DNA from: Stakelama flava
GTDB lineage: Bacteria > Pseudomonadota > Alphaproteobacteria > Sphingomonadales > Sphingomonadaceae
Assembly (NCBI RefSeq): GCF_019351405.1
Contig: NZ_JAHWZX010000017.1
Coordinates: forward strand, 1-64,000
Direction of reading: 5' to 3'
DNA: 64,000 bases
Part shown: positions 9,979-19,110 of the stretch, in pieces
Numbering within the stretch: position 1 is the first letter of the stretch
Layout of the letters: every line of letters begins with the position of its first letter
Notes under the pieces: model-generated
Told to the model about the DNA's origin: nothing
The model's database searches: none
Seen by the model: the letters and a program-made list of their open reading frames with translations, nothing else
Position numbers and translations under genes: made by a program

Positions 9979-10713
9979 CTATGTCGCGGAAGGGCCTTGC
10001 GAAGCAAGACTGTTGCCCGTTTCGGTCAAAATTTCTTCGATGACGCCGCTCCAGTGCGCAACACCAGCATCGTCGCTGATCAGATCGTTGCGTATTTCGA
10101 TCGACATGCAGGCGATTCCCGCCGCTTCGGCATGCCGGTTCAGCGTGGCGTTGAGCAGCTTGCCCGAATAGGGCTGATTGTCACCGGCGACAATTTCGCG
10201 CCTCTCCAGCGCGCCGAGCGCTATCCTCGCCGCACGATCATCCTGATTGTACAGGATGCCGACCTGCCATGGCCGCTCGTCGCCGCCGCTTTCCAGCTTG
10301 GGAGTGAAGCTGTGGATTGCGGCGATGAAGGCAGGACGTCTTTGCGCGATCTGGGCCGCGACGGCGGCGTGATAGGGATCGTGAAAGCGCGCGATCCGGC
10401 CGTCGCGATCCGCTTCCCGGTTGCCCGGAACCGGGTGGCCGTCGCTGACGATCGGAATCAGTCCTGCGTGATCCGCCTCGCGATGAAGATCGATGACCAG
10501 TCGAGAAACCGTGGCGAGCACGGCACGCGCATCAAGTGCCGCCGCGAGACGACGGGTCACCGCCGCTGCCCCGATATCGATCGCAACGTGCTTGTTCAGG
10601 ATCGCTTCGGAAACGCCGAGATCGACCCCCGGCGGCACCCGGTTCGACGCATGATCGCACAGCAGCAACATATCGCCCCCGCCCGCGATGATTTCCGGGA
10701 TTTCTACGGTCAT
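9979..10713 (-). CDS. N-formylglutamate amidohydrolase family protein
   Basis: 244 residues. The family hydrolyses N-formyl-glutamate (last step of one histidine-degradation route) or related N-acyl amino acids. [34 protein letters not shown] and the IHSFTP motif are typical, with His and Glu residues expected to bind zinc. No hut genes are nearby, so the true substrate is open. The ATG at 10713 overlaps the stop of the enoyl-CoA hydratase gene (ATGA). It is part of the leftward overlapping chain. Confidence 0.88.
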   Translation of the reverse strand: MTVEIPEIIAGGGDMLLLCDHASNRVPPGVDLGVSEAILNKHVAIDIGAAAVTRRLAAALDARAVLATVSRLVIDLHREADHAGLIPIVSDGHPVPGNREADRDGRIARFHDPYHAAVAAQIAQRRPAFIAAIHSFTPKLESGGDERPWQVGILYNQDDRAARIALGALERREIVAGDNQPYSGKLLNATLNRHAEAAGIACMSIEIRNDLISDDAGVAHWSGVIEEILTETGNSLASQGPSAT

Positions 10714-11447
10714 TTCGCTTTCCGGTTAAGGAATGCCGTCATCCGCTCATCAAATGCTTCACTGGCGAAGCGTTCGTCGAAACGTTCGGCATGGCCGGGT
10801 GCGGCGGGATCGCGCAGCACGCATTTCAAAGCCGCCACCGCATCGGATGCATTTGCGGCGATGCTGCCCGCCAGTGTGTGCCCCTCCGCCTTGGCCGAAG
10901 CGGCGCGAACATCCGCAAGGCCGATCGCATGCGCCCGATCGGATGCAATGGCTTCGCCGGAAAACAGCATCAGCGCCGACATGCCTCGCCCGACCCGCTG
11001 CTCCAGCCGTGCAATATCTTTTGCCGGATAGCTTAGCCCCAGCCTGGCGGGCGTCGTCGCGAAACTGGCGCCGTCGCCTGCAATACAGATGTCGCAGGCG
11101 AGCACCAGCGCCACAGCAGCGCCGAAACAACCCCCATCGACGGCAGCGATCACTGGCATCGGCAGGTCGGCGACCGCTTCGATACCCGCCGCCATTGCCT
11201 CGCGAAAGGCAACGCGCTTCGCTGGATCGGATCGCAAGGCAGGAAATTCGGTAATGTCCGCCCCGGCAGAGAAAATCCCGTTGACGGGGGAATACAGCAA
11301 TACCACCCGCGCATCGCTTTGACGTATCGCATCGCAGAGTGCTGCCAGCGATTGCCAGCCGGCAACCGGAATCGCATTGCGCGCATGGGGGCGTTCGATG
11401 CGAATAATCGCAAGCGGCGCTTCGATGGCAAGGGTGAAAACCGTCAC
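10710..11447 (-). CDS. Enoyl-CoA hydratase/isomerase family protein
   Basis: 245 residues from a GTG at 11447 that overlaps the ispE stop (GTGA). Crotonase fold: IRIERPHARNAI at the start, the oxyanion-hole segments FSAGADITEF and DGGCFGAAVALVLACD, and a C-terminal trimerisation part ending [12 protein letters not shown]. The specific acyl-CoA substrate cannot be assigned. The catalytic Glu pair of classic enoyl-CoA hydratases is not obvious in this sequence, so an isomerase or other crotonase activity is possible. A longer frame exists upstream but runs inside ispE and is rejected. Confidence 0.9.
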   Translation of the reverse strand: MTVFTLAIEAPLAIIRIERPHARNAIPVAGWQSLAALCDAIRQSDARVVLLYSPVNGIFSAGADITEFPALRSDPAKRVAFREAMAAGIEAVADLPMPVIAAVDGGCFGAAVALVLACDICIAGDGASFATTPARLGLSYPAKDIARLEQRVGRGMSALMLFSGEAIASDRAHAIGLADVRAASAKAEGHTLAGSIAANASDAVAALKCVLRDPAAPGHAERFDERFASEAFDERMTAFLNRKAK

Positions 11448-12292
11448 AGAAGCTCGCTTTCCAGCAGCCACCAGTCGGGATGCGCGGCGGACACCACGCT
11501 TGCCGCATCGGCGCATGCTTGCGCGGAATCGAAAAGCGCAAAGCAGGTCGCGCCGGAGCCGGACATACGCACCAATCGGGCCCCCGGCTGCCGCTCCAGC
11601 AGCGAAAGCACATCGGCGATCACCGGCGCGAGGGCGATGGCGGGTTTTTCCAGATCGTTGCGTGCCTGCACTGCGCGGGAAATCAGATCGCCCTTACCGA
11701 TCGGGCCGCGATCGATTCCGTCCCAGCCGTCGAAGACCTGTCCGGTGGAAAGCGCAACGCCCGGATTGACAAGCAGCACCGGCGTCCCCGGCATGCCGGC
11801 GAGGGCGCTCAATGTTTCGCCCCGCCCCTGCCCCAGCGCTGTCATGCTGCGCAGGCAGGCAGGCACATCCGAACCCAGCCGCTCGGCGCAATCGATCAGG
11901 CGGGGGTCGCCCATATCGACCATATGCATCGCAGCGAGCCCGCGCAGCGTCGCTGCGGCGTCGGCCGATCCGCCACCGATCCCCGACGCCACCGGAAGCT
12001 GCTTGTCCAGCGTGATCGCGACCGCACCGCGCAAGCCGAAGCGTTCGCGAAACAGATCGCGAGCACGAGTGACCAGATTGTCGTCCTCCCCGGTCAGCGA
12101 ATCTGCAAAAGGTCCGACAATCGTGAAACTGTCGGCTTCCGCCGGGGTGAGCGCTATCTGGTCGCCATGCCGGGCAAATACGAACAGGGTTTCAAGCGCG
12201 TGATAGCCATCGTCCCTTCGGGCGCGCACGTGCAGCGCCAGATTGAGCTTCGCCCAGGCAGTTTCCTCGATCATCGCCGCGCCGCCGCTCAC
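11444..12292 (-). CDS. ispE: 4-diphosphocytidyl-2-C-methyl-D-erythritol kinase IspE
   Basis: 282 residues. ATP-dependent phosphorylation of CDP-methylerythritol in the non-mevalonate isoprenoid pathway. AWAKLNLALHV is the N-terminal substrate motif, and LPVASGIGGGSADAAA (about 99-114) is the GHMP-kinase ATP loop. MSGSGATCFALF near the C-terminus completes the family pattern. The GTG at 12292 overlaps the stop of the TPR gene (GTGA); ATG at 12274 would remove six residues. It is coupled at both ends. Confidence 0.95.
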   Translation of the reverse strand: MSGGAAMIEETAWAKLNLALHVRARRDDGYHALETLFVFARHGDQIALTPAEADSFTIVGPFADSLTGEDDNLVTRARDLFRERFGLRGAVAITLDKQLPVASGIGGGSADAAATLRGLAAMHMVDMGDPRLIDCAERLGSDVPACLRSMTALGQGRGETLSALAGMPGTPVLLVNPGVALSTGQVFDGWDGIDRGPIGKGDLISRAVQARNDLEKPAIALAPVIADVLSLLERQPGARLVRMSGSGATCFALFDSAQACADAASVVSAAHPDWWLLESELL

Positions 12293-13881
12293 TTTGCGGG
12301 CGAAAGTCCGTTGGCGATCTTTTGCTGCAGCCGCTGTGCATCGGCAGCTTCGGCATAGATCGCAGCGGCGCGCCAGGCATAGCGCGCCTCATATTTGCGC
12401 CCCGCGCGCCAATAGGCATCGCCGAGATGTTCGTTGATCGTAACATCGGCCGGTTCCGCCTGCGCCGCTTTTTCCAGCAGCGGCACCGCCTGCGCCACGC
12501 GACCCTGCTTGTAATAGGCCCAGGCGACTGAATCGGTGATCGACGGATCATCCGGTTTCAGTTTCAGCGCGCGTTCCAGCATCGCCTGCGCCTTGGCGAC
12601 ATCTTCGCCGCGCTCCACCCGTGCATAACCGAGATAGTTCAGCGCCACCGGTTCGTCGGGCGCCATTTCGACCGCCTTTTCGAGCAATGGCAGTGCAGCC
12701 TGCCAATCGCCCGCCTGTTCCAGCGCGCCGCCGCGTTGCAGGTACAAAGCCCAGCCGGCACTGCCATCGGTCATCGCGATTGCCCGACCATAGGCGTCGG
12801 CCGCCTGCGAATAGCGTTCGGCGTCGGCGAGCAGGTCGCCATAGGCGCGCACGTCTTCAACCGTCGCGCTGTCATCGCTCGCCAGCGCTTTCGCCAGCTC
12901 GAGCGCTTGGTCGGCCTGCCCAGCCCGGCTCAACACCGCACGGCGCTCAACCTTTGCCATGCGCGAAATACCGCTGTCGGGGCCGATCGTCGCCAGCGCG
13001 TGCTCAGCTGCGCTGTCAGCGCCCTCACGCGACAGCGCATCCGCCAGCGTCAGCCGGGCGCGATCATATTGCGGGTCCATCAGCAGCGATCCGCGCGCGA
13101 GCAGCGTGGCCAGCGGCGTCAGCCGATCGCTGCCCAGGCTGGATGCGAGTTCGGCATAAAGCCGCGAAAGGCCGAAACGTGCGCTCGGCTTCACGCCGTT
13201 GCCCAGCGTTTGACGTAGCGCCACCAAAGTCGGGCTGTCCCCGCCAAGGAACATCTGCGCCAGGTCGTCATGCCCCTTGGCCGCCAGAAGCTGCGCCGCG
13301 TTCAGGCGCAGGTCGAGGTTGGAGCGTTCGGATATCAGCAGCGGCTTCAGCGCATTGACGCCCTTTTCCGGTTCGTCCGCCGCGATCAGCAGCAATGCGT
13401 GGTGTTCGGTGACGTACCGCCGCGCGAGCGCATTATCCTGACCCTCGGACAATTGTTTTGCGGCTTTCGCAGGCCCGTCATCAACCGACAGCCAGGCGGT
13501 GACAATGGGGCGCAGGAAATCGAGCGGCCCGGAAGAAAGTTCTCCGGCATAGCCCCGCGCCGCCTTTTCGTCATCGCGCGCGACGGCGTCGGCAAGAAGC
13601 AGCAGGCTGCTGTCGGGCGGCGCGGCATCCGCATCGCGAAGCACGCGCACCGATCGAAGCGCGAGCTTCATATCCCCCGCCGTCAGCGCTTCACGATAGG
13701 CGCGAAGCGCGACCAGCATATTGTTCGGAGCCGCATCCAGCGCCTCGCCATATCCCTTTGCCGCCTGCACGCTTGCGCCATCGGCCTCCGCCGCGCGGGC
13801 GCGAATATAGGCGGTAAGGTCATCGCTGCGCTCGCTCGCCGCGGCCGGAACCGCGGCGGCAAGCGCCACGGCGCCGATCAC
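12289..13881 (-). CDS. Tetratricopeptide-repeat periplasmic protein
   Basis: About 530 residues. A hydrophobic export signal (VIGAVALAAAVPAAAS) is followed by an all-helical chain. Clear TPR units fill the last third (YSQAADAYGRAI, DWQAALPLLEKAVEMAPDEP, AQAMLERALKLKPDDPS, VAQAVPLLEKAAQAEPAD). TPR proteins of this kind scaffold envelope complexes; the partner is unknown. The start is uncertain. The GTG at 13881 lacks the basic residues expected before a signal peptide, whereas the frame is open up to an ATG at 13968 inside the ETF-QO gene. The stop overlaps ispE by four bases. Confidence 0.85.
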   Translation of the reverse strand: MIGAVALAAAVPAAASERSDDLTAYIRARAAEADGASVQAAKGYGEALDAAPNNMLVALRAYREALTAGDMKLALRSVRVLRDADAAPPDSSLLLLADAVARDDEKAARGYAGELSSGPLDFLRPIVTAWLSVDDGPAKAAKQLSEGQDNALARRYVTEHHALLLIAADEPEKGVNALKPLLISERSNLDLRLNAAQLLAAKGHDDLAQMFLGGDSPTLVALRQTLGNGVKPSARFGLSRLYAELASSLGSDRLTPLATLLARGSLLMDPQYDRARLTLADALSREGADSAAEHALATIGPDSGISRMAKVERRAVLSRAGQADQALELAKALASDDSATVEDVRAYGDLLADAERYSQAADAYGRAIAMTDGSAGWALYLQRGGALEQAGDWQAALPLLEKAVEMAPDEPVALNYLGYARVERGEDVAKAQAMLERALKLKPDDPSITDSVAWAYYKQGRVAQAVPLLEKAAQAEPADVTINEHLGDAYWRAGRKYEARYAWRAAAIYAEAADAQRLQQKIANGLSPAK

Positions 13882-13888
13882 AATACGA

Positions 13889-15550
13889 TTACATATTTGG
13901 ATAATTGGGGCCTCCGCCGCCTTCCGGAACGACCCAGTTGATATTCTGGGTCGGGTCTTTGATGTCACAGGTCTTGCAATGCACGCAATTCTGCGCGTTG
14001 ATCACGAATTTCGGCTCGCTTCCTTCTTCCTGCACCACCTCGTAAACGCCCGCCGGGCAATAACGCTGCGCCGGTTCGTCGTATAACGGCAGATTATGCT
14101 CGATCGGAATGTCGGCATCCTTCAGCGTCAGGTGAACCGGCTGATCCTCGGCATGGTTTGTGTTTGACAGAAACACCGACGAAAGCCGGTCGAAGGTCAG
14201 TTCGCCATCGGGTTTGGGATAATCGATCGGCTGCACCAGATCCTTGCGCCACAGGCTTTCGTGATCGGGCTTGTGACCATAGGTCTTGCCCATCTTCCTG
14301 CCGATATGTTCCATCCACATATGGAAATTGGCGAAGGCAGAGCCGACGATATCGCCATATTTCTTTACCAGCGGCACTGCGTTGCGCACGATCCGCAGTT
14401 CTTCATAGACCCAGCTCGCTTCATAGGCGCTGCTATACGCGGACAGTTCGTCGCCTTCGCGGCCCGCGCCGATAGCCTCGAACGCGGCCTCAGCGCCCAT
14501 CATCCCGGTTTTCATCGCGGTATGCGTGCCCTTGATCCGGGGCACGTTTACGAAACCAGCCGAACAACCGATCAGCGCGCCGCCCGGAAATACCAGCTTG
14601 GGCACCGACTGCCAGCCGCCGTCGTTGATCGCGCGCGCGCCGTAGGAGACACGCTTGCCGCCCTTCAAAAGGTCCGCGATCGCCGGATGCGTTTTCCACC
14701 GCTGCATTTCCTGAAACGGCGAAAGATAGGGGTTGGAATAGTTCAGCCATGTCACGAACCCGATCGCGACCTGTCCGCCCGCCTGATGATAGACAAAGCC
14801 GCCGCCGTTCGACCCTTGGGTTTCGCTGAGCGGCCATCCCTGGGTATGAATCACCTTCCCCGGAACATGCTTGTCGGGGTCGATGTCCCACAATTCCTTG
14901 ATGCCAAGGCCATAGACCTGCGGCTGGCTGTTCGCGCGCAGGTCGAACATACGGATCAGTTCTTTCGACAGGCTGCCGCGAACGCCTTCGGCGAAAAGCG
15001 TGTATTTGGCGTGCAGCTCGATGCCCGGCTGATAATCGGCCTTGTGCTCGCCATCGCGCGCCACGCCCATATCGCCGGTGGCGACGCCCTTTACCGAGCC
15101 GTCTTCGCTGAACAGCACCTCCGCCGCGGCGAAGCCGGGGAATATTTCGACGCCCAGCCCTTCGGCCTGCTCGGCCAGCCAGCGGCACAGGCTGCCCAGG
15201 CTTCCGGTATAGGTGCCCTTGTTGTGCATGAAGGGCGGCGTCATGAAATGCGGGACCGCCGTCTTGCCCGATTTCGTCAAAATCCAGTGATGGTTCCCGG
15301 TAACCGGCGTCTCGGCGAGCGGGCAGCCGGATTCGCGCCAGTCGGGCAGCAGTTCGTCAAGCGCGCGCGGATCGATCACCGCACCCGACAGGATATGCGC
15401 GCCGACTTCCGATCCCTTTTCCAGAACGCAGACCGAAAGCTCCGCTCCACCGTCGCTCGCCAGCTGTTTCAGGCGGATCGCCGCCGAAAGCCCTGCCGGG
15501 CCTGCACCGACGATCACCACGTCATAGGGCATGGATTCGCGTTCGCTCAT
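13889..15550 (-). CDS. Electron-transfer flavoprotein:ubiquinone oxidoreductase
   Basis: 553 residues. Passes electrons from ETF (fatty acid and amino acid oxidation) to the quinone pool at the inner membrane. The N-terminal FAD motif is VVIVGAGPAGLSAAIRL. The C-terminal ferredoxin-like part has four Cys for one [4Fe-4S] cluster (RYCPAG and NCVHCKTCDIKDP). The chain ends GGGGPNYPNM, typical of the family. ATG at 15550 is preceded by GGAGACGG; the longer open frame upstream is not needed. It begins a leftward run of nine overlapping or nearly touching genes. Confidence 0.96.
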   Translation of the reverse strand: MSERESMPYDVVIVGAGPAGLSAAIRLKQLASDGGAELSVCVLEKGSEVGAHILSGAVIDPRALDELLPDWRESGCPLAETPVTGNHHWILTKSGKTAVPHFMTPPFMHNKGTYTGSLGSLCRWLAEQAEGLGVEIFPGFAAAEVLFSEDGSVKGVATGDMGVARDGEHKADYQPGIELHAKYTLFAEGVRGSLSKELIRMFDLRANSQPQVYGLGIKELWDIDPDKHVPGKVIHTQGWPLSETQGSNGGGFVYHQAGGQVAIGFVTWLNYSNPYLSPFQEMQRWKTHPAIADLLKGGKRVSYGARAINDGGWQSVPKLVFPGGALIGCSAGFVNVPRIKGTHTAMKTGMMGAEAAFEAIGAGREGDELSAYSSAYEASWVYEELRIVRNAVPLVKKYGDIVGSAFANFHMWMEHIGRKMGKTYGHKPDHESLWRKDLVQPIDYPKPDGELTFDRLSSVFLSNTNHAEDQPVHLTLKDADIPIEHNLPLYDEPAQRYCPAGVYEVVQEEGSEPKFVINAQNCVHCKTCDIKDPTQNINWVVPEGGGGPNYPNM

Positions 15551-15669
15551 ATCCGTCTCCGTTCGAGGACCTTTGCTGTCCTGTCTGTCGTCGCACCTGG
15601 ACAACGTGTCGTCCAAATGTCGATGCAAGCAGATTGACCTGTCCGTCAACCCGGCTCTCTAATGCGGCT

Positions 15670-16395
15670 ATGGGGGCAGAACCAATAAACAACTGGAATG
15701 CGCAGGCCGCTAGCGTGCTCGAATGGTGGAGCGACGCCGGCGTCGACATGCTGGTCGACGATGCGCCGCGCGACTGGCTTACGCAACCTGTCACCCAATC
15801 CGCCGTTACGGAAGTGTCGCGGCGGTCGGTCGAAGCCCAAAGCACGGCGATTCCGGAAACTCTGGAGGCATTCTCCAACTGGCGGATCGGCCCCGATGTT
15901 CCGGAGGCGCGCTGGCGGATGCCGATGGCGTCGCCGCAAGATGTCACAGGCGCGCCGTTGATGGTGGTGTTCGACTTGCCCGAGGCGGAACACAACGAAT
16001 CAACCAGATTGATTGACGGTGCCGCGGCGCAGTTGTTCGACCGGATGCTGAACGCGGTCGGGCTTGAACGATCGGCGATCGCGATGACAGGACTGGCCCT
16101 CGCACGCCCGGCGACGGGACAGGTTCCCGCCGCAGACATGGCTCGACTGGCCGAAATCACCCGCCATCACATAGCCTTGCTTGCTCCTGAGCGGGTTATG
16201 TTGCTGGGAGACGCGGTGAACCGTGCCCTGTTTGGGCCGGATAGCGCTCGAATGCGGGGCCGTTTACATGCCATTAACCACCAGGGGCGACAATTTCCGT
16301 CTATAGCCAGTTATCACCCGCGCTTCCTGTTGAAGCGCCCGGCCGCGAAGGCGGATAGCTGGAAACATTTGCAATTGCTCTTTTGGGGGGAGTGA
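15670..16395 (+). CDS. Uracil-DNA glycosylase-like protein without cysteines
   Basis: 241 residues. The C-terminal half resembles family-4 uracil-DNA glycosylases: residues 101-127 align with the motif normally reading GEAPG...GRAGQLLDRML, HIALLAPERVMLLGDAV matches the central strand, and SYHPRFLLKRPAAKADSWKHL (214-234) matches the final motif with His216. The expected Glu/Asp in motif 1 is replaced (FDLPE at 101-105). The protein has no Cys at all, so it cannot carry the family's [4Fe-4S] cluster. Activity is doubtful; it may be a DNA- or polymerase-binding relative. The ATG at 15670 is chosen by length; a TTG at 15634 is possible. The next gene starts 3 nt after its stop. Confidence 0.75.
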   Translation: MGAEPINNWNAQAASVLEWWSDAGVDMLVDDAPRDWLTQPVTQSAVTEVSRRSVEAQSTAIPETLEAFSNWRIGPDVPEARWRMPMASPQDVTGAPLMVVFDLPEAEHNESTRLIDGAAAQLFDRMLNAVGLERSAIAMTGLALARPATGQVPAADMARLAEITRHHIALLAPERVMLLGDAVNRALFGPDSARMRGRLHAINHQGRQFPSIASYHPRFLLKRPAAKADSWKHLQLLFWGE

Positions 16396-16398
16396 AAA

Positions 16399-18174
16399 GT
16401 GAAAGCGCCTATTCTCCTCGCAGCCGCATTAGCCAGCGTGCTGCCGATGACCGCGCAAGCGCTCGATCGCCGCGCGCCGGTTTCCACGCGACAGGAAAGC
16501 GACGGCGTGCCGCAACAACTCGATTCAGCGCAACGCGCCGGGTATCGGGCGGTCTTCACCGCGATCCGCGAACAGCGCTGGAACGATGCGCAGCTTCAAC
16601 TGTCGGCGATGAAGCCGGGGCCGCTGGATGCCATGGCGCGCGCCGAGCTTTACACCGCCGCCGGATCGCCCAAAATTCCGCTCGAGCCGCTGCTGGCGTT
16701 GCTTCGCGAAGCGCCCGAACTGCCCCAGGCGGCACAGATCGCCCGCCTCGCTCAGCTTCGCGGCGCGGATACCTCTTCGCTTCCCGCCGTGCCGGCGGAA
16801 CAGCGCCTTGTCTGGCATAACGGCGCGCCAGTGCGCACGCGGTTGCGGACCGAACGTTCCGACGCGACCGAAGCGATGCTGGCTGACAGCATCAAACCGT
16901 TCGTCAAACAGGATGACGGCGCGGGGGCCGAAAATCTGGTCAACGGCGCGCTTGGCGACCTGACCGACGAAGCACGCACCGAATGGCTGCAGCGCGTCTC
17001 CTGGATATATTATCTTTCCGGCAACGATCGTGATGCGCGGCGGGTCGCGGCCAGAGCCCAGCAAGGCACGGGCGAATGGGGTGCGCAAGCCGACTGGGTA
17101 CAGGGCCTTGCGTCCTGGCGCGACAATGACTGTCGCACCGCCGAGGCATCGTTTCAGGCGGTGGCGCAGCGTGCGACCGACACCGAATTGCGTTCCGCCG
17201 GACTGTTCTGGGCATCGCGCGCCGATATCGCATGCGGGCGTCCCGACCTGGTCGAGGCGCGCCTGGAAAGCGCGGCGCAATATGGCGAGACGTTTTACGG
17301 GCTGCTCGCACGTCAGGCACTGGGCATTCGCGAGCCCGAAGACGACAAGCGCGAAGCGATGGTGATCGCCGACTGGCGCGAATTGTCACGCGTTCCCAAT
17401 GTCCGCGTCGCTGCCGCGCTGGTCGAGATCGGCGAAAACGGACTTGCCGATGAAGTATTGCGGCATCAGGCGAAAATCGGCCCGGCGCGTGATTACAGCG
17501 CGATTGCACGGCTTGCCGGCCGCCTCGACCTCGCCTCCACCCAGCTTTGGCTTTCGCATTATGCGCCGTCGGGCGCAAAGCCGTTGGAAGAGGCGCGCTA
17601 TCCGCTTCCCGACTGGGTGCCCGATGGCGGCTGGCGCGTCGACAAGGCGCTGATTTTCGCGCACACGCTACAGGAATCGAAATTCGATACCGACATTGTC
17701 AGCCCCGCCGGTGCCTATGGGCTGATGCAGATCATGCCGGCGGCGGCGAGCGATATCGGGCGCGAACGCGGTGAAACGATCGATCGCGCCGCGCTCACCA
17801 GGCCATCAACCAATATCGAGGTCGGTCAGACCTATCTTGAGAAGCTGCGCGACAATTCGGCGACCGGCGGCCTGCTGCCCAAGGTGATCGCCGCCTATAA
17901 CGCAGGCCCTTCGCCGGTGCAGGCGTGGAACATGAACGCCCGCGATAATGGCGATCCGCTGCTGTACATCGAATCGATTCCCTATTGGGAAACGCGCGGA
18001 TATGTGATGACCGTGCTGCGCAATTACTGGATGTATGAGAAGAAGGAGGGCAAGACCTCCCCCAGCCGCGCGGCGCTGGCCGAGGGAATGTGGCCGCGCT
18101 TTCCAGGCATGCCCGGTCCCAAGGGCGTGCGGCTGAGTTCCAACGGACGGATCCAGAGCGCGCGTGTCGATTGA
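16399..18174 (+). CDS. Soluble lytic murein transglycosylase (Slt family)
   Basis: 591 residues from GTG at 16399 with an Sec signal ([16 protein letters not shown], about 5-21). It cleaves peptidoglycan between MurNAc and GlcNAc to give 1,6-anhydro ends in the periplasm. The long helical superhelix region is followed by the SLT domain: AHTLQESKF with catalytic Glu426, [20 protein letters not shown] and [25 protein letters not shown] just upstream is the likely ribosome site. The 3' end overlaps moaB by 11 nt. Confidence 0.95.
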   Translation: MKAPILLAAALASVLPMTAQALDRRAPVSTRQESDGVPQQLDSAQRAGYRAVFTAIREQRWNDAQLQLSAMKPGPLDAMARAELYTAAGSPKIPLEPLLALLREAPELPQAAQIARLAQLRGADTSSLPAVPAEQRLVWHNGAPVRTRLRTERSDATEAMLADSIKPFVKQDDGAGAENLVNGALGDLTDEARTEWLQRVSWIYYLSGNDRDARRVAARAQQGTGEWGAQADWVQGLASWRDNDCRTAEASFQAVAQRATDTELRSAGLFWASRADIACGRPDLVEARLESAAQYGETFYGLLARQALGIREPEDDKREAMVIADWRELSRVPNVRVAAALVEIGENGLADEVLRHQAKIGPARDYSAIARLAGRLDLASTQLWLSHYAPSGAKPLEEARYPLPDWVPDGGWRVDKALIFAHTLQESKFDTDIVSPAGAYGLMQIMPAAASDIGRERGETIDRAALTRPSTNIEVGQTYLEKLRDNSATGGLLPKVIAAYNAGPSPVQAWNMNARDNGDPLLYIESIPYWETRGYVMTVLRNYWMYEKKEGKTSPSRAALAEGMWPRFPGMPGPKGVRLSSNGRIQSARVD

Positions 18175-18691
18175 CAAAGGCCTGATTTTTCAGCCGGTTC
18201 GCATCGCGGTACTGACCGTTTCGGACACTCGCACCCGCGCGGACGACCGATCGGGTGACACGCTGGTCAAACGGTTGGAAGCGGCAGGCCATATTCTGGC
18301 CGATCGCCGGATCGTGAAGGACGATGTTGACGCCATCGTCGCCGATCTTCGCAGCTGGATCGACAATCCTGACGTGGACTGCGTGATCACCACCGGGGGA
18401 ACCGGCGTAACCGGGCGCGACGTTACCCCCGAAGCGGTCGCGCAGGTGCAGGACAAGGCGATTGACGGCTTTGGCGAACTGTTCCGCTGGCTGAGCTACC
18501 AGAAGATCGGCACGTCAACCATCCAGTCGCGCGCCTGCGCATGCGTTGCCGGCGAAACCTATATTTTCGCGCTTCCCGGTTCGACCGGCGCGGTAAAGGA
18601 CGGCTGGGACGGCATTTTGAAGGATCAACTCGATATCCGGCATAAGCCCTGCAATTTCGTCGAACTGATGCCGCGCCTGGCCGAGCGTTGA
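18164..18691 (+). CDS. moaB: Molybdenum cofactor biosynthesis protein MoaB
   Basis: 175 residues from GTG at 18164, inside the last codons of the transglycosylase gene. MoaB/MogA fold: [12 protein letters not shown], the MPT-binding loop [18 protein letters not shown], and [21 protein letters not shown] near the end. In the family it binds or adenylylates molybdopterin. The role of MoaB itself in Mo-cofactor synthesis is less certain than that of MogA. No other mo genes are visible in the window. Coupling to the transglycosylase is positional only. Confidence 0.93.
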   Translation: MSIDKGLIFQPVRIAVLTVSDTRTRADDRSGDTLVKRLEAAGHILADRRIVKDDVDAIVADLRSWIDNPDVDCVITTGGTGVTGRDVTPEAVAQVQDKAIDGFGELFRWLSYQKIGTSTIQSRACACVAGETYIFALPGSTGAVKDGWDGILKDQLDIRHKPCNFVELMPRLAER

Positions 18692-18716
18692 CGATCCCAC
18701 GCAGCCGGTAAAACGC

Positions 18717-19058
18717 TTACTCTTCTTCTGGTGTCATCACCGCAAGTTCATGGCCGTGCGGATCACGGAAATGAAATCGCCGGCCGCCCGGAAAGGCAAA
18801 GATCGGCAGCGTGATCGTGCCGCCTGCGCTGCGCACCGACTCCAGCGCGGCTTCCAGATTTTCCACCTCGATCACCGGCAACAGCTGCGCCGTCCATTGG
18901 GACGCATCGCCGTTCAACCCGATATCGGTGTCGCCGCTGGTCGTCGCCGCATAGTCGGGACCGAATTCGGCAAAGGACCAGCCGAACGCAGACGCATAGA
19001 AATCCTTGACCCCGGCCACATCGCGCACCGGCAGTTCGACATAATTGAAACGCGCCAT
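18717..19058 (-). CDS. VOC family (glyoxalase-like) protein
   Basis: 113 residues. One vicinal-oxygen-chelate domain: FNYVELPVRDVAGVKDFYASAFGW at the N-terminal beta-alpha-beta unit and FRDPHGHELAVMTPEEE at the C-terminus. Single-domain members form dimers and act as metal-dependent dioxygenases, lyases or drug-binding proteins; the substrate is unknown. The start is ATG at 19058, five bases after GGAGG. The upstream ATG at 19070 lies on the ribosome site itself. It is divergent from the radical SAM gene, and the candidate LexA box lies between them. Confidence 0.9.
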   Translation of the reverse strand: MARFNYVELPVRDVAGVKDFYASAFGWSFAEFGPDYAATTSGDTDIGLNGDASQWTAQLLPVIEVENLEAALESVRSAGGTITLPIFAFPGGRRFHFRDPHGHELAVMTPEEE

Positions 19059-19071
19059 CGCATCCTCCAAT

Positions 19072-19086
19072 GTTCTTGTATTGTTC
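19072..19086 (+). promoter_or_regulatory. Candidate LexA (SOS) box in the VOC / radical SAM divergent promoter
   Basis: GTTCTTGTATTGTTC is an exact GTTC-N7-GTTC direct repeat, the alphaproteobacterial LexA target. It sits in the 52-nt region between the two divergent starts, 24 nt upstream of the radical SAM ATG and 13 nt upstream of the VOC ATG, so it could control either gene. The AT-rich core (TTGTATTGTTCTATA) also offers a promoter. The match is more convincing than a random one because the SplB-like gene downstream is a DNA-damage type function. Confidence 0.55.
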
Positions 19087-19110
19087 TATAGAGCTTCCTA
19101 TGCTTTGCCA

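Noticed and set aside
9969..10007. TTG start adding 13 residues to IlvD
   Set aside because: Would overlap the preceding gene by 29 nt and the extra residues are not seen in IlvD relatives as I know them.
14261..15637. 458-codon open frame antisense to the ETF-QO gene
   Set aside because: Shadow frame without motifs.
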